From positions 1-15,340 of the forward strand of contig CAISYW010000148.1 of NCBI GenBank assembly GCA_903889795.1: a stretch of 15,340 nt of DNA, written 5' to 3'. The translations under genes and the position numbers were made by a program. Position 1 is the stretch's first letter. The number at the start of each line of letters is the position of its first letter. The notes beneath the pieces are model-generated. The model was not told the DNA's origin and ran no database searches. It was given only the letters and a program-made list of their open reading frames with translations. The stretch is from an uncultured Chlamydiae bacterium (lineage in GTDB: Bacteria; Chlamydiota; Chlamydiia; Chlamydiales; SM23-39). Positions 7,612-13,811 of this stretch are shown here, one piece after another.

Positions 7612-8024
7612 TGAGATTTTTGCGCTCATATGGACTCTATTTGGCTTGGGTCGTGTGTTTATTGGGTCTTTTATTGAGCCTGTATTTCAGCGAATTGAAT
7701 CATATCGAGCCCTGCCGCTTTTGCTGGTATCAGCGAATCGCTCTCTTTCCTCTGGCAATTCAGCTGGGGATTTTTACTTATCGCGGCGATACGAACGCAG
7801 CTCTATATGGGATACCTCTTTGTTTTGTCGGTTTTATGGCCGCATCCATTCAGTCTCTGGATCTGATTCTGGATATCCATGGGCTTTGCGGACCCACCAT
7901 TCCTTGCAATAAAGAAATGATCTATTTTTTTGATTTTCTTCCTTTGAGCTGGCTGAGCGGGGGAGGGTTTCTTCTCATTGCTTTTTTGCTCTGGATAAAC
8001 CGTCATCCGAAGTCAGTTTTTTAA
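7611..8024 (+). CDS. dsbB: DsbB/BdbC-family disulfide bond formation protein
   Basis: Inner-membrane quinone-dependent enzyme that re-oxidises DsbA-type proteins. 137 aa with four hydrophobic segments (about 8-27, 42-57, 66-87, 112-129). First redox pair CRFC (Cys35, Cys38) sits in PCRFCWYQRI, the family signature; the second pair is Cys93 and Cys99 in LCGPTIPCN in the second external loop. The short length fits the BdbC-like branch rather than E. coli DsbB (about 176 aa). ATG 7611 overlaps the TAA of the oxidoreductase gene by one base. Confidence 0.92.
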   Translation: MRFLRSYGLYLAWVVCLLGLLLSLYFSELNHIEPCRFCWYQRIALFPLAIQLGIFTYRGDTNAALYGIPLCFVGFMAASIQSLDLILDIHGLCGPTIPCNKEMIYFFDFLPLSWLSGGGFLLIAFLLWINRHPKSVF

Positions 8025-8092
8025 ATTCTCCATAAATTTTTTCTTCGAGAAAATAATTGAAATCGCGCTACCTTGATCAGAAATGATTTTTT

Positions 8093-8097
8093 GGAGG
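8093..8097 (+). promoter_or_regulatory. Strong Shine-Dalgarno deciding the tdk start
   Basis: GGAGG lies 5 nt before the ATG at 8103. It favours that ATG over the tandem ATG at 8100 (2 nt away) and over a TTG at 8073. It is the clearest ribosome binding site in the window. Confidence 0.7.
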
Positions 8098-8102
8098 AAA
8101 TG

Positions 8103-8714
8103 ATGGCGAAGCTCTATTTTCGATACGGAACCGTTGGAAGCTCAAAAACGTTAAATTTATTGGCCGTGGCTCATAATTATCGCCAACAAGGAAAAAAAAT
8201 TATTTTGATGAAGCCCGATATCGATACTCGTTTTGGCAAAGAGAAGATCCGGTCGCGAGCCGGACTTGAACAGGAAGCGGACGTGTTAATTCACGCAGGA
8301 ATGTCGTTATTGTCGTTGGATTTTCAGGGAATCAGTTGTATTTTAGTCGATGAAGCCCAGTTTTTGTCTGCCCGAACAATCGATGAATTGCGCTCGATCA
8401 CCACTGATTGGAATATTCCCATCATTTGCTACGGTTTAAGAACGGATTTTAAATCGTTCCTGTTTGATGGCTCTCGCAGGCTCATGGAACTGGCCGATTC
8501 AATTGAAGAGGTTAAAGTAACCTGCAACTATTGCAATCGCAAAGCAATTATGAATTTGAAGCATGTCAATGGGATTGCGGTGAATGAGGGGCCTTCGGTG
8601 GAGCTGGGGGCTGAGGAAAAATATCTTCCAAGCTGTTTTCCTTGCTATTGCATCGAGCTGCAAAAGGCGAAATCGCTGCGCAAGCAGAAGGTATCATGTC
8701 TTGAGCCCGTTTAG
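8103..8714 (+). CDS. tdk: Thymidine kinase
   Basis: Phosphorylates thymidine to dTMP in salvage. 203 aa, typical of type II (bacterial/TK1-like) enzymes. Seen: P-loop RYGTVGSSKT (7-16) with Lys15-Thr16; KPDIDTRFG (37-45); Walker B/catalytic VDEAQF (82-87, Glu84 the general base); lasso region CYGLRTDFKSFLFDGS (109-124); and the zinc ligands CNYC (Cys141, Cys144) with CFPC (Cys178, Cys181). It lies 78 nt after dsbB, so it may share its transcript or have its own promoter. Its 3' end overlaps the convergent DTW-like gene by 21 nt. Confidence 0.95.
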   Translation: MAKLYFRYGTVGSSKTLNLLAVAHNYRQQGKKIILMKPDIDTRFGKEKIRSRAGLEQEADVLIHAGMSLLSLDFQGISCILVDEAQFLSARTIDELRSITTDWNIPIICYGLRTDFKSFLFDGSRRLMELADSIEEVKVTCNYCNRKAIMNLKHVNGIAVNEGPSVELGAEEKYLPSCFPCYCIELQKAKSLRKQKVSCLEPV

Positions 8715-9143
8715 GTGCAAGAATTGGTCTTTCCAGTGGTAGCCATCTAAAAGAAGCGAAACGGACCGTCCGAGGATGAGATGCGCTAAATAGAGCGCTT
8801 CGATGGAGGCAAGGCCCTTTTCAGGGTCTGTGCACTCGGTTTGTCTTCGTGGATAGGCTGTCCGAAAGTGTGTCGGCAGGCTGCGCATTTGCATCGGCGG
8901 GCACTGTCTTATGATTCGCTCGGACAGCCGCCAGGTTGCGTCGATGAGGAAAATGCCATGATCGCTATCTTTTTGCGAGAGCTCTGGAGCTCCGACGGCA
9001 AGGAGAACATAGGATGATAGATCGGGCAGAGGATCTTTTGGATAAATCAAAAATTGTAAGTCGGAGTGCCCCTCCAATCCGCTGAGGGAGCATTTTTTAA
9101 GATTTTCCCGCCGATGGCGCAAGATGATCGTTGGCCGTGTCAT
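8694..9143 (-). CDS. Short DTW/Tsr3-like protein, putative RNA aminocarboxypropyltransferase
   Basis: 149 aa, cytosolic. I place it in the DTW/Tsr3 superfamily (SPOUT-like RNA acp-transferases using S-adenosylmethionine) from: an N-terminal strand TIILRHRREN (5-14) resembling the LxHxxE region, DATW at 68-71 (the D-x-T-W motif that names the family) within FLIDATWRLSERI, RSLP (87-90), RTAYPRRQTE (94-103), and ASIEALYLAH (112-121), equivalent to the STxEA motif. The amino-terminal zinc-binding cysteines of typical DTW proteins are absent and the protein is short. The start ATG overlaps the helicase stop (ATGA), implying coupling; no SD is seen. Assignment is by motif reading only; the substrate is unknown. 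Confidence 0.55.
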   Translation of the reverse strand: MTRPTIILRHRRENLKKCSLSGLEGHSDLQFLIYPKDPLPDLSSYVLLAVGAPELSQKDSDHGIFLIDATWRLSERIIRQCPPMQMRSLPTHFRTAYPRRQTECTDPEKGLASIEALYLAHLILGRSVSLLLDGYHWKDQFLHLNGLKT

Positions 9144-11119
9144 GGAGATAGTTTTGCGCTAGTGACTTTAAATAAAGTTTTGGGAATTTCGAATAAAAAG
9201 CGAGAGGGGTTTGTCGGCGCATATTTGCCGGATCTCATCCGCGAGCGAGCCATGCTGAGAGAGAGGTATCTCTGGGCTCTCGTAATCCCGACATAGAAAA
9301 GGCGCCTCTCTTCTTCGAGGCCCGTTTGCTGCATGCTTTTTTCATGCGGCAGGATATGATCTTCGAGGCCTACGATAAAGCAGGCAGGGAATTCGAGCCC
9401 TTTGGCGCTGTGAAGGGTCATCAGCTGCAGCTTGTCGCTTCCCTGGCGCTGCGGTCCATGAATGGGTTGATTGGCGAGTGTGGTATTGGAGATAAAGTGC
9501 GACAATGACGCAGTCTCATTTTGCTTGCTCTGCTCTTGTTCGTATTGAGCCAGAGCATTGATGCATTCCTGCACGTTTTCCCATTTAAACTGCCGCATCT
9601 GTTCGCTTTTCACTTCATCTTCAATCGCACTCTTGTAGTGGATCTCTTCAACGAAGCTCGTGAGTGTTTCTGCTAGAGGTTCATTGAGAAATTGCCGGCG
9701 ATATTTTTGAATGAGGCTGACAAAAGATCGGGCGGCTTTTTGCGCGCGCGCGGTGCCGATCGATGAGAGGCCATTTGATGCGATTTGCTCGAAGACTTCC
9801 CAGAGAGGAACGCCTGCGGTGCGGTTATGTTTCGTCGCTTCGTCGAGAAAGGTATCGGAAATGCCTCGGCGAGGTACGTTGACGATTCGAAGGAGGGCTT
9901 CATTGTCTTTGGGGTTGGCGATCAGACGCAGATAGGCTAGCAAATCTTTGATTTCGCTGCGTTCGGAGAACGAGAGCCCCCCATAAATTTCATAGGGAAT
10001 GCCGCGAACCCATTGACCCTCTTTTTGCCAGGATGCCTGCATAAGAGTGGTTTCAAATTGCCGCGAGAGCGCGTTGGAGCGGTACAAAATGGCCATGTCG
10101 TTCCAGCGCAGATTTTTGTCCTGGCGAAAATGGATGATGCGCTCGACAACCGCTTGCGCTTCTTCTGTATCGGTTAGAGCGTGAAAGACCTCAATCGGCT
10201 CGGATATTTGAGACGCGGTCCAAAGATTTTTTTGGTGGCGGTTTTGATTGTTGCGAATGACGGCGTTCGCCGCGGCCAGAATGGTCGGAGTCGATCGGTA
10301 GTTTTGTTCCAGCGTAATCGACGTATCCGCCTTGAAATTGAGAATGTTTTTTATTTCAGCCCCGCGCCAGCCGTAGATCGACTGGTCATCGTCTCCTACG
10401 ACGCACAGGTTGTTGTGGCGATTGGCGAGAAGCTCTGCCAGCCGCATCTGCGCCGGATTGGTGTCTTGATACTCGTCGATCATGATATAGCGATAGCGCT
10501 CTTGATAGCGGGCGAGAGTGTCGGGATGTTCTTCGAAAAGCTGGATCGTCAGTGTAATCAAACTGTCGAAATTTACCGCGTTATAGGCGCGTAGGGTGGA
10601 TTGCAGCCGCTCATATAGGTCTTTGGAGAAGTTGTCATGCCAGGGACGCTCTTCATCGTCTTCCGCAGCTTTTAACCCCTGTTGGCTGGCTTGGGCCAGG
10701 GCTGCAAAGGTGGGCTCGAGCGAGGGAAGCTCTCCTTCGTGATTCAGCATCTCTCGAGCCATCGACCCGATGAGACGACGCATATCGCGCTCATCGTAGA
10801 GGCTAAAATCGCGCGTATAGCCCATCTTGTGGATTTCGCGGCGCAGCACTTGCATACAAAAGCTGTGAAAAGTACAGAGAGTGACTTTTTGCGCCGCCGT
10901 CGTCCCGATCATCTCTTGTACGCGGTGGCGCATTTCGGCCGCCGCTTTGTTTGTGAAGGTCATGCCGATGATCGATTCGGGGCTTTTTCCAAGATGCCGC
11001 ACCATATGGGCGATGCGATGGACAATGACGCGCGTTTTACCACTGCCCGCGCCGGCCAATATCAGAACGCGCCCATCAGAACAGTGAACCGCTTTTTCTT
11101 GCTCGGGATTCAATGACAT
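9140..11119 (-). CDS. uvrD: UvrD/Rep-family SF1A DNA helicase
   Basis: 3'-5' DNA helicase for excision repair and fork restart; 659 aa. Motifs in order: Q motif LNPEQEKAV (3-11), Walker A LAGAGSGKT (21-29), Ia GMTFTNKAAAEM (52-63), Ib TFHSFCMQVL (83-92), II IDEYQDTNPAQM (214-225), III VVGDDDQSIYGWRGAE (240-255), IV LEQNYRST, V LMTLHSAKGLEF, VI ERRLFYVGITRA. All catalytic elements are intact. Length and N-terminus resemble Rep about as much as UvrD, so orthology is uncertain; the chlamydial gene is usually named uvrD. The start overlaps the 3' end of rnpA by 44 nt and the stop overlaps the DTW-like gene by 4 nt, so it is mid-operon: rpmH-rnpA-uvrD-dtw. Confidence 0.93.
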   Translation of the reverse strand: MSLNPEQEKAVHCSDGRVLILAGAGSGKTRVIVHRIAHMVRHLGKSPESIIGMTFTNKAAAEMRHRVQEMIGTTAAQKVTLCTFHSFCMQVLRREIHKMGYTRDFSLYDERDMRRLIGSMAREMLNHEGELPSLEPTFAALAQASQQGLKAAEDDEERPWHDNFSKDLYERLQSTLRAYNAVNFDSLITLTIQLFEEHPDTLARYQERYRYIMIDEYQDTNPAQMRLAELLANRHNNLCVVGDDDQSIYGWRGAEIKNILNFKADTSITLEQNYRSTPTILAAANAVIRNNQNRHQKNLWTASQISEPIEVFHALTDTEEAQAVVERIIHFRQDKNLRWNDMAILYRSNALSRQFETTLMQASWQKEGQWVRGIPYEIYGGLSFSERSEIKDLLAYLRLIANPKDNEALLRIVNVPRRGISDTFLDEATKHNRTAGVPLWEVFEQIASNGLSSIGTARAQKAARSFVSLIQKYRRQFLNEPLAETLTSFVEEIHYKSAIEDEVKSEQMRQFKWENVQECINALAQYEQEQSKQNETASLSHFISNTTLANQPIHGPQRQGSDKLQLMTLHSAKGLEFPACFIVGLEDHILPHEKSMQQTGLEEERRLFYVGITRAQRYLSLSMARSRMRSGKYAPTNPSRFLFEIPKTLFKVTSAKLSP

Positions 11120-11477
11120 TGAGAGAACTCTTTACCGGAATCGATTGGTTTAGCAGAAAAACGAGTTCTGCTCGAATTGTTGCCATTGTGGCCATGCGCG
11201 CATGCTGTCGCGGGATAATATTGAGATCCAGACCGACGGGCAGCTCGACGCGAGACAGACGAAACGCTTCACGAACCAATCGCTTGAAGCGATTTCTTTC
11301 ATGAGACGGTCCAAAATGGCGCGATGCTGTAATCCCCAATCTTGTCTCAGAGAGATCAGACATACGCCAATCGATACAAATTAATCGACCGACAGCCCGC
11401 TGTCCCTGTCTAAAGATCTTTTGAAACTCAGCCCGTTTTTTTAGCTTGAGTCTTTGGGGAAACCGATTCGTTATCAA
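11076..11477 (-). CDS. rnpA: Ribonuclease P protein component
   Basis: Protein subunit of RNase P, which matures tRNA 5' ends. Core seen: FPQRLKLKKRAEFQKIF, RLGITASRHFG, and the RNR signature HERNRFKRLVREAFRLSR. I chose TTG at 11475-11477, which overlaps the rpmH stop as TTGA and gives 133 aa with the usual short N-terminus before the LKKRAEF element. The only other in-frame start is ATG 11615, which would give 179 aa and contain all of rpmH in another frame; that architecture is real in Thermus and is discussed as a finding. The 3' end overlaps the helicase gene by 44 nt. Function is confident; the start is not. Confidence 0.88.
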   Translation of the reverse strand: MITNRFPQRLKLKKRAEFQKIFRQGQRAVGRLICIDWRMSDLSETRLGITASRHFGPSHERNRFKRLVREAFRLSRVELPVGLDLNIIPRQHARMATMATIRAELVFLLNQSIPVKSSLNVIESRARKSGSLF

Positions 11478-11608
11478 GGGGCTAGAGTCTTTCTTCCGGC
11501 ACGTCGTCGCCGTTTGATGACCTTGCGGCCACCTACGGTTTTCATACGGGATCGAAACCCATGGGTCTTTTTTCTTCGGAGTTTGCTTGGTTGATATGTA
11601 CGCTTCAT
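11474..11608 (-). CDS. rpmH: 50S ribosomal protein L34
   Basis: 44-aa highly basic ribosomal protein, translated by hand from ATG 11608: it begins MKRTYQPSKLRRKKTHGFRS and continues with the conserved RMKTVGGRKVIKRRRRAGRK segment, ending TLAP. An exact family match. The SD GAAGG ends 7 nt before this ATG, an ideal spacing. It is upstream of rnpA, the near-universal arrangement. A minus-strand TACAAT at 11644-11649 may be its -10, but I see no good -35. Confidence 0.96.
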   Translation of the reverse strand: MKRTYQPSKLRRKKTHGFRSRMKTVGGRKVIKRRRRAGRKTLAP

Positions 11609-11622
11609 TTGTCATCCTTCAT
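11605..11622 (-). promoter_or_regulatory. Staggered triple-ATG start region of rpmH/rnpA
   Basis: Three ATGs lie exactly 7 nt apart, and so in three frames, at 11622, 11615 and 11608 (minus strand). The first opens a 5-codon frame MKDDK whose TGA overlaps the rpmH ATG (ATGA). The second opens the long rnpA frame. The third is rpmH. The single SD (GAAGG, 11616-11620) suits only the third. Confidence 0.5.
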
Positions 11623-11721
11623 GCAAAATATTTCAGAGTCACTATTGTAATCTCTCTAGGGAAAAACATGCCACCCCTTTATTGCCTCATTAAGAAATTT
11701 CGCTTGGAAACGACTCTTTGG

Positions 11722-11750
11722 TTGAAAGGAAATGCCGGGAAAAGTATAAA
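11722..11750 (+). promoter_or_regulatory. Sigma-70-type promoter of rpmJ-rpsN
   Basis: TTGAAA (11722-11727), exactly 17 nt, TATAAA (11745-11750); each hexamer matches consensus at 5 of 6. The transcript start would be near 11757, about 20 nt before the rpmJ GTG. This is the best promoter match in the window, as expected for a ribosomal operon. Confidence 0.7.
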
Positions 11751-11777
11751 TGATGGCTTCTTAACTGAGAGATTACT

Positions 11778-11915
11778 GTGAAAGTTGGTGCTTCTATTAA
11801 AGCTGACGCTTCGAAAGGGGACAAAGTTGTCCGCCGAAGAGGTCGTGTGTATGTGATTAATAAGAAAGATCCGAATCGCAAGCAGCGGCAAAAAGGTCCT
11901 GCTCGTAAAAAATAA
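11778..11915 (+). CDS. rpmJ: 50S ribosomal protein L36, cysteine-free type
   Basis: 45 aa, read by hand from GTG 11778: starts MKVGASIKADASKGDKVVRR and continues RGRVYVINKKDPNRKQRQKG, ending PARKK. It matches the chlamydial L36 form, with the usual L36 zinc ligands (CxxC...C...H) all missing, so it does not bind zinc. A weak SD (GAGAG) precedes the GTG. ATG is absent at this start, but the position after the promoter and the conserved MKV opening make GTG secure. Confidence 0.93.
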   Translation: MKVGASIKADASKGDKVVRRRGRVYVINKKDPNRKQRQKGPARKK

Positions 11916-11921
11916 GAAACT

Positions 11922-11967
11922 GTAAAAATATAAGTTTAGGCCGCTTTTTTTGAACTTATGTTTTTAC
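11922..11967 (+). promoter_or_regulatory. Long AU-rich hairpin between rpmJ and rpsN
   Basis: 15-nt arms 11922-11936 and 11953-11967 pair with a single G-U in RNA around a 16-nt loop containing GGCCGC and a run of T. It starts 7 nt after the rpmJ stop and ends 9 nt before the AAAGGA Shine-Dalgarno of rpsN. There is no U-tract after the stem, so it is not a classical terminator; a processing site or protein-binding leader is more likely. Confidence 0.55.
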
Positions 11968-11989
11968 ACTTCCTAAAGGAAACTAGGTA

Positions 11990-12295
11990 ATGGCAACGAA
12001 AGCTTCGATTTCAAAACAAAAAAGAAGAGAGCGTCTTGTTAAACTCAAATGGGATAAGCGCCAGCAGTTCAAGCAAACGATTCTCGATATGAGTAAGACT
12101 GAAGAAGAGCGGCAAGCCGCTGTCGACGGGCTCAATAAAATGCCCAAAAATTCCTCACGTGTTCGTTTGCGAAACCGCTGTCAATTTACTGGCCGTGCTC
12201 GTGGCTGCCTCCGCAAATTTAAATTGTCCCGCCTCTGTTTTCGCGAGATGGCACATCAGGGTCTTATTCCTGGCCTCTTTAAGGCAAGCTGGTAA
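11990..12295 (+). CDS. rpsN: 30S ribosomal protein S14, long zinc-free type
   Basis: 101 aa component of the small-subunit head. N-terminus MATKASISKQKRRERLVKLK; C-terminal signature RVRLRNRCQFTGRARGCLRK (residues 57-76) followed by FKLSRLCFREMAHQGLIPG, typical of S14. The length and lack of CxxC pairs mark the long, zinc-independent form. ATG 11990 is preceded by AAAGGA about 9 nt upstream. Second gene of rpmJ-rpsN; in Chlamydia these two genes also follow rnpA-rpmH, there too as a divergent neighbourhood as I recall. Confidence 0.96.
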   Translation: MATKASISKQKRRERLVKLKWDKRQQFKQTILDMSKTEEERQAAVDGLNKMPKNSSRVRLRNRCQFTGRARGCLRKFKLSRLCFREMAHQGLIPGLFKASW

Positions 12296-12305
12296 GATTT
12301 TTTGA

Positions 12306-12331
12306 AGGGTCGTTTTTATTCAGACGGCCCT
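12306..12331. terminator. Weak bidirectional hairpin between rpsN and the GYF_2 gene
   Basis: AGGGTCGT (12306-12313) pairs with ACGGCCCT (12324-12331) with one G-T mismatch around a 10-nt loop. It lies 11 nt after rpsN and touches the stop codon of the convergent gene. On the plus strand only a broken T-run (ATTCTTTGATTTT) follows, so efficient termination is doubtful. Confidence 0.4.
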
Positions 12332-12728
12332 ATTCTTTGATTTTAATAATTTCTTGAAGCTCTTTCCAATCAACCAGTTCGTCATGCCAAACTAAGGTCG
12401 TTAGGCAAATTTCGCCATTTTCCCAAGCCTGTGATAGGGCGTGGTGGCTCATGGGTCCCTGTTGCTGATTCGCGGTATCTAGATAGTACCAGAAGCGATC
12501 GATTGGCCCATCGATGTAGGGTTTTGGTTCGATTTTGGGTAAATCTCTTGCCGACTCCGGCTTTTTTTGTGTCTTCGGTATTAAAAAAATAGCTAATATT
12601 CCCAAGACGCCAAACAAAAACCCGATCCCAAACCACAAAAAAGAGTTGCGGCCGCGACGTGTTGCGATCTGGGCTGATAAAAACCCAACAATCGTAGCGA
12701 TAAGGAGCTGAATAGCCAAACTGAACAT
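12330..12728 (-). CDS. Small two-TM membrane protein with C-terminal GYF_2 (DUF4339) domain
   Basis: 132 aa from ATG 12728 (a TTG at 12767 would add 13 residues; neither has an SD). Two hydrophobic helices, about 2-22 and 30-50, are separated by a short basic loop (ATRRGRN) that should face the cytoplasm. A Pro/Lys-rich linker (51-75) follows, then a GYF_2-like module 79-127: FWYYLD, QQQGPMSHHAL, WENGEI, TLVWHDELVDWKEL. GYF_2 domains are thought to bind peptides at membranes. The topology predicts N-out/C-in or both termini on one side, with the domain in the cytoplasm by the positive-inside rule applied to the linker. Convergent to rpsN, divergent from the Asp23-like gene. Function unknown. 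Confidence 0.75.
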   Translation of the reverse strand: MFSLAIQLLIATIVGFLSAQIATRRGRNSFLWFGIGFLFGVLGILAIFLIPKTQKKPESARDLPKIEPKPYIDGPIDRFWYYLDTANQQQGPMSHHALSQAWENGEICLTTLVWHDELVDWKELQEIIKIKE

Positions 12729-12813
12729 AACGACAGTTATGATATTTGGATTGCTGTTTCTGATCAATGATTGTGAGAATCGGGTCGTTGGAGTATTGTT
12801 AATCTCTTGTCAA

Positions 12814-13254
12814 ATGGGTTTATCTATGTACGAAAAATTAGACCGTAAAGAGCTCAATTTGCCTGATACCGTCTTCATTCGCGACATCGAAACGCGGGTA
12901 TTTCAAGCAATTGTTTTGCAATGCCTTGCAAAGATTAAGGGTGTGGGGTTATTAGAGGGCAATCTCTTTGACAGCTTGCTTGGGCGCGAGGTGGAACATG
13001 TGAAGGGGATCCATGTTGAACAGGATCAAAAGCAACACTCGGTTGTGGTGCGCGTTGAAATCAATATAGCTTATGGAATGTCCATTCCTGAAAAAGCGGA
13101 AGAGGTGCAGAGCAAGATCGTTGAAGAGATCAGTCGTTGGTCGGGTCTTCATGTTGCTTCCGTTCACGTCATTTTTAAAGACTTGATTGCTCATCCGTTC
13201 GGTGAATCCGAAAAGACAATGGACAGCGGCGTCGTGGTTGAAGAGGTTTTTTGA
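12814..13254 (+). CDS. Asp23/Gls24-family (DUF322) protein
   Basis: 146 aa from ATG 12814 (ATG 12826 is equally possible; the frame is open back to 12739). No hydrophobic segment, so cytosolic. The family core is seen in the C-terminal half: VVVRVEINIAYGMSIPEKAE, then EVQSKIVEEISRWSGLHVAS and VHVIFKDL, the pattern of a beta strand, an amphipathic helix around the tGl turn and a final strand. In Firmicutes Asp23/Gls24 proteins associate with the membrane through AmaP and relate to envelope stress. Only 6 nt separate it from the next gene, which looks like an AmaP-type anchor. A weak promoter may lie at 12771-12799 (TTGTGA, 17 nt, TATTGT). Confidence 0.78.
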   Translation: MGLSMYEKLDRKELNLPDTVFIRDIETRVFQAIVLQCLAKIKGVGLLEGNLFDSLLGREVEHVKGIHVEQDQKQHSVVVRVEINIAYGMSIPEKAEEVQSKIVEEISRWSGLHVASVHVIFKDLIAHPFGESEKTMDSGVVVEEVF

Positions 13255-13260
13255 GGCATT

Positions 13261-13767
13261 ATGCGACTTAGGGAAGCGGTTGCTTCGGCGCTGCATTTAT
13301 TGGTGATTGGTTCGTTCTTCGCCTTGTCATTTTTTTTCTTTGTTCTCCCATTACGGCCCGATTGGAGACTTTTCGTCGTGAATTGGCTTTCGGAACAGCC
13401 CGAGCATTTTTATTGGCTGGGTGCGATTTTTGCTCTGATTGCTTGTTTATTCGTGTTTGGTTTTTACGGTGTCGGCCGCGGTCGCTTTTTGCGTTTGATC
13501 ATGAAACCTCATGTAGCGATTGTCGATGCCAAGCTATTGAAAGAAGCGATTGAAGAATGTTTCCGAACCCATTTTCCGAGACAGGTGCGCGGCTCTGACA
13601 TTGCTGTCGTTTCCAAGCAGCGCCTCGATGTGGCGGTGGATCTGCTGCCATTGGAAGAAAATCGGCAGCTGAGACTCATGCGTGAAATGGAAAAACAGCT
13701 CTGCTATTTACTGCGGCAGCGATTTGGCTACTCATTGCCATTTACTCTTTCGATTCATTCGAAATAA
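13261..13767 (+). CDS. AmaP-like two-TM membrane protein, partner of Asp23-like protein
   Basis: 168 aa. Two N-terminal transmembrane helices, about 8-30 (rich in Phe) and 48-70, form a hairpin, followed by a cytosolic-looking C-terminal domain (about 80-168) with alternating strands and helices: HVAIVDAKLLKEAIEECF, SDIAVVSKQRLDVAVDLLPL. Firmicute AmaP has the same layout, a TM hairpin then a soluble domain related to Asp23. The similarity is in architecture and gene pairing; I cannot claim clear sequence homology. The start ATG is 6 nt after the upstream stop, so co-translation is likely. It could instead be a chlamydia-specific membrane protein. Confidence 0.55.
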   Translation: MRLREAVASALHLLVIGSFFALSFFFFVLPLRPDWRLFVVNWLSEQPEHFYWLGAIFALIACLFVFGFYGVGRGRFLRLIMKPHVAIVDAKLLKEAIEECFRTHFPRQVRGSDIAVVSKQRLDVAVDLLPLEENRQLRLMREMEKQLCYLLRQRFGYSLPFTLSIHSK

Positions 13768-13811
13768 AGCTCCAAAGCTTCAGGCCGACAGCAGTATAAT
13801 AAAGGAATTCG

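Noticed and set aside
12739..12813. Longer N-terminus of the Asp23-like protein
   Set aside because: It adds a hydrophobic stretch unlike the cytosolic family and has no ribosome binding site.
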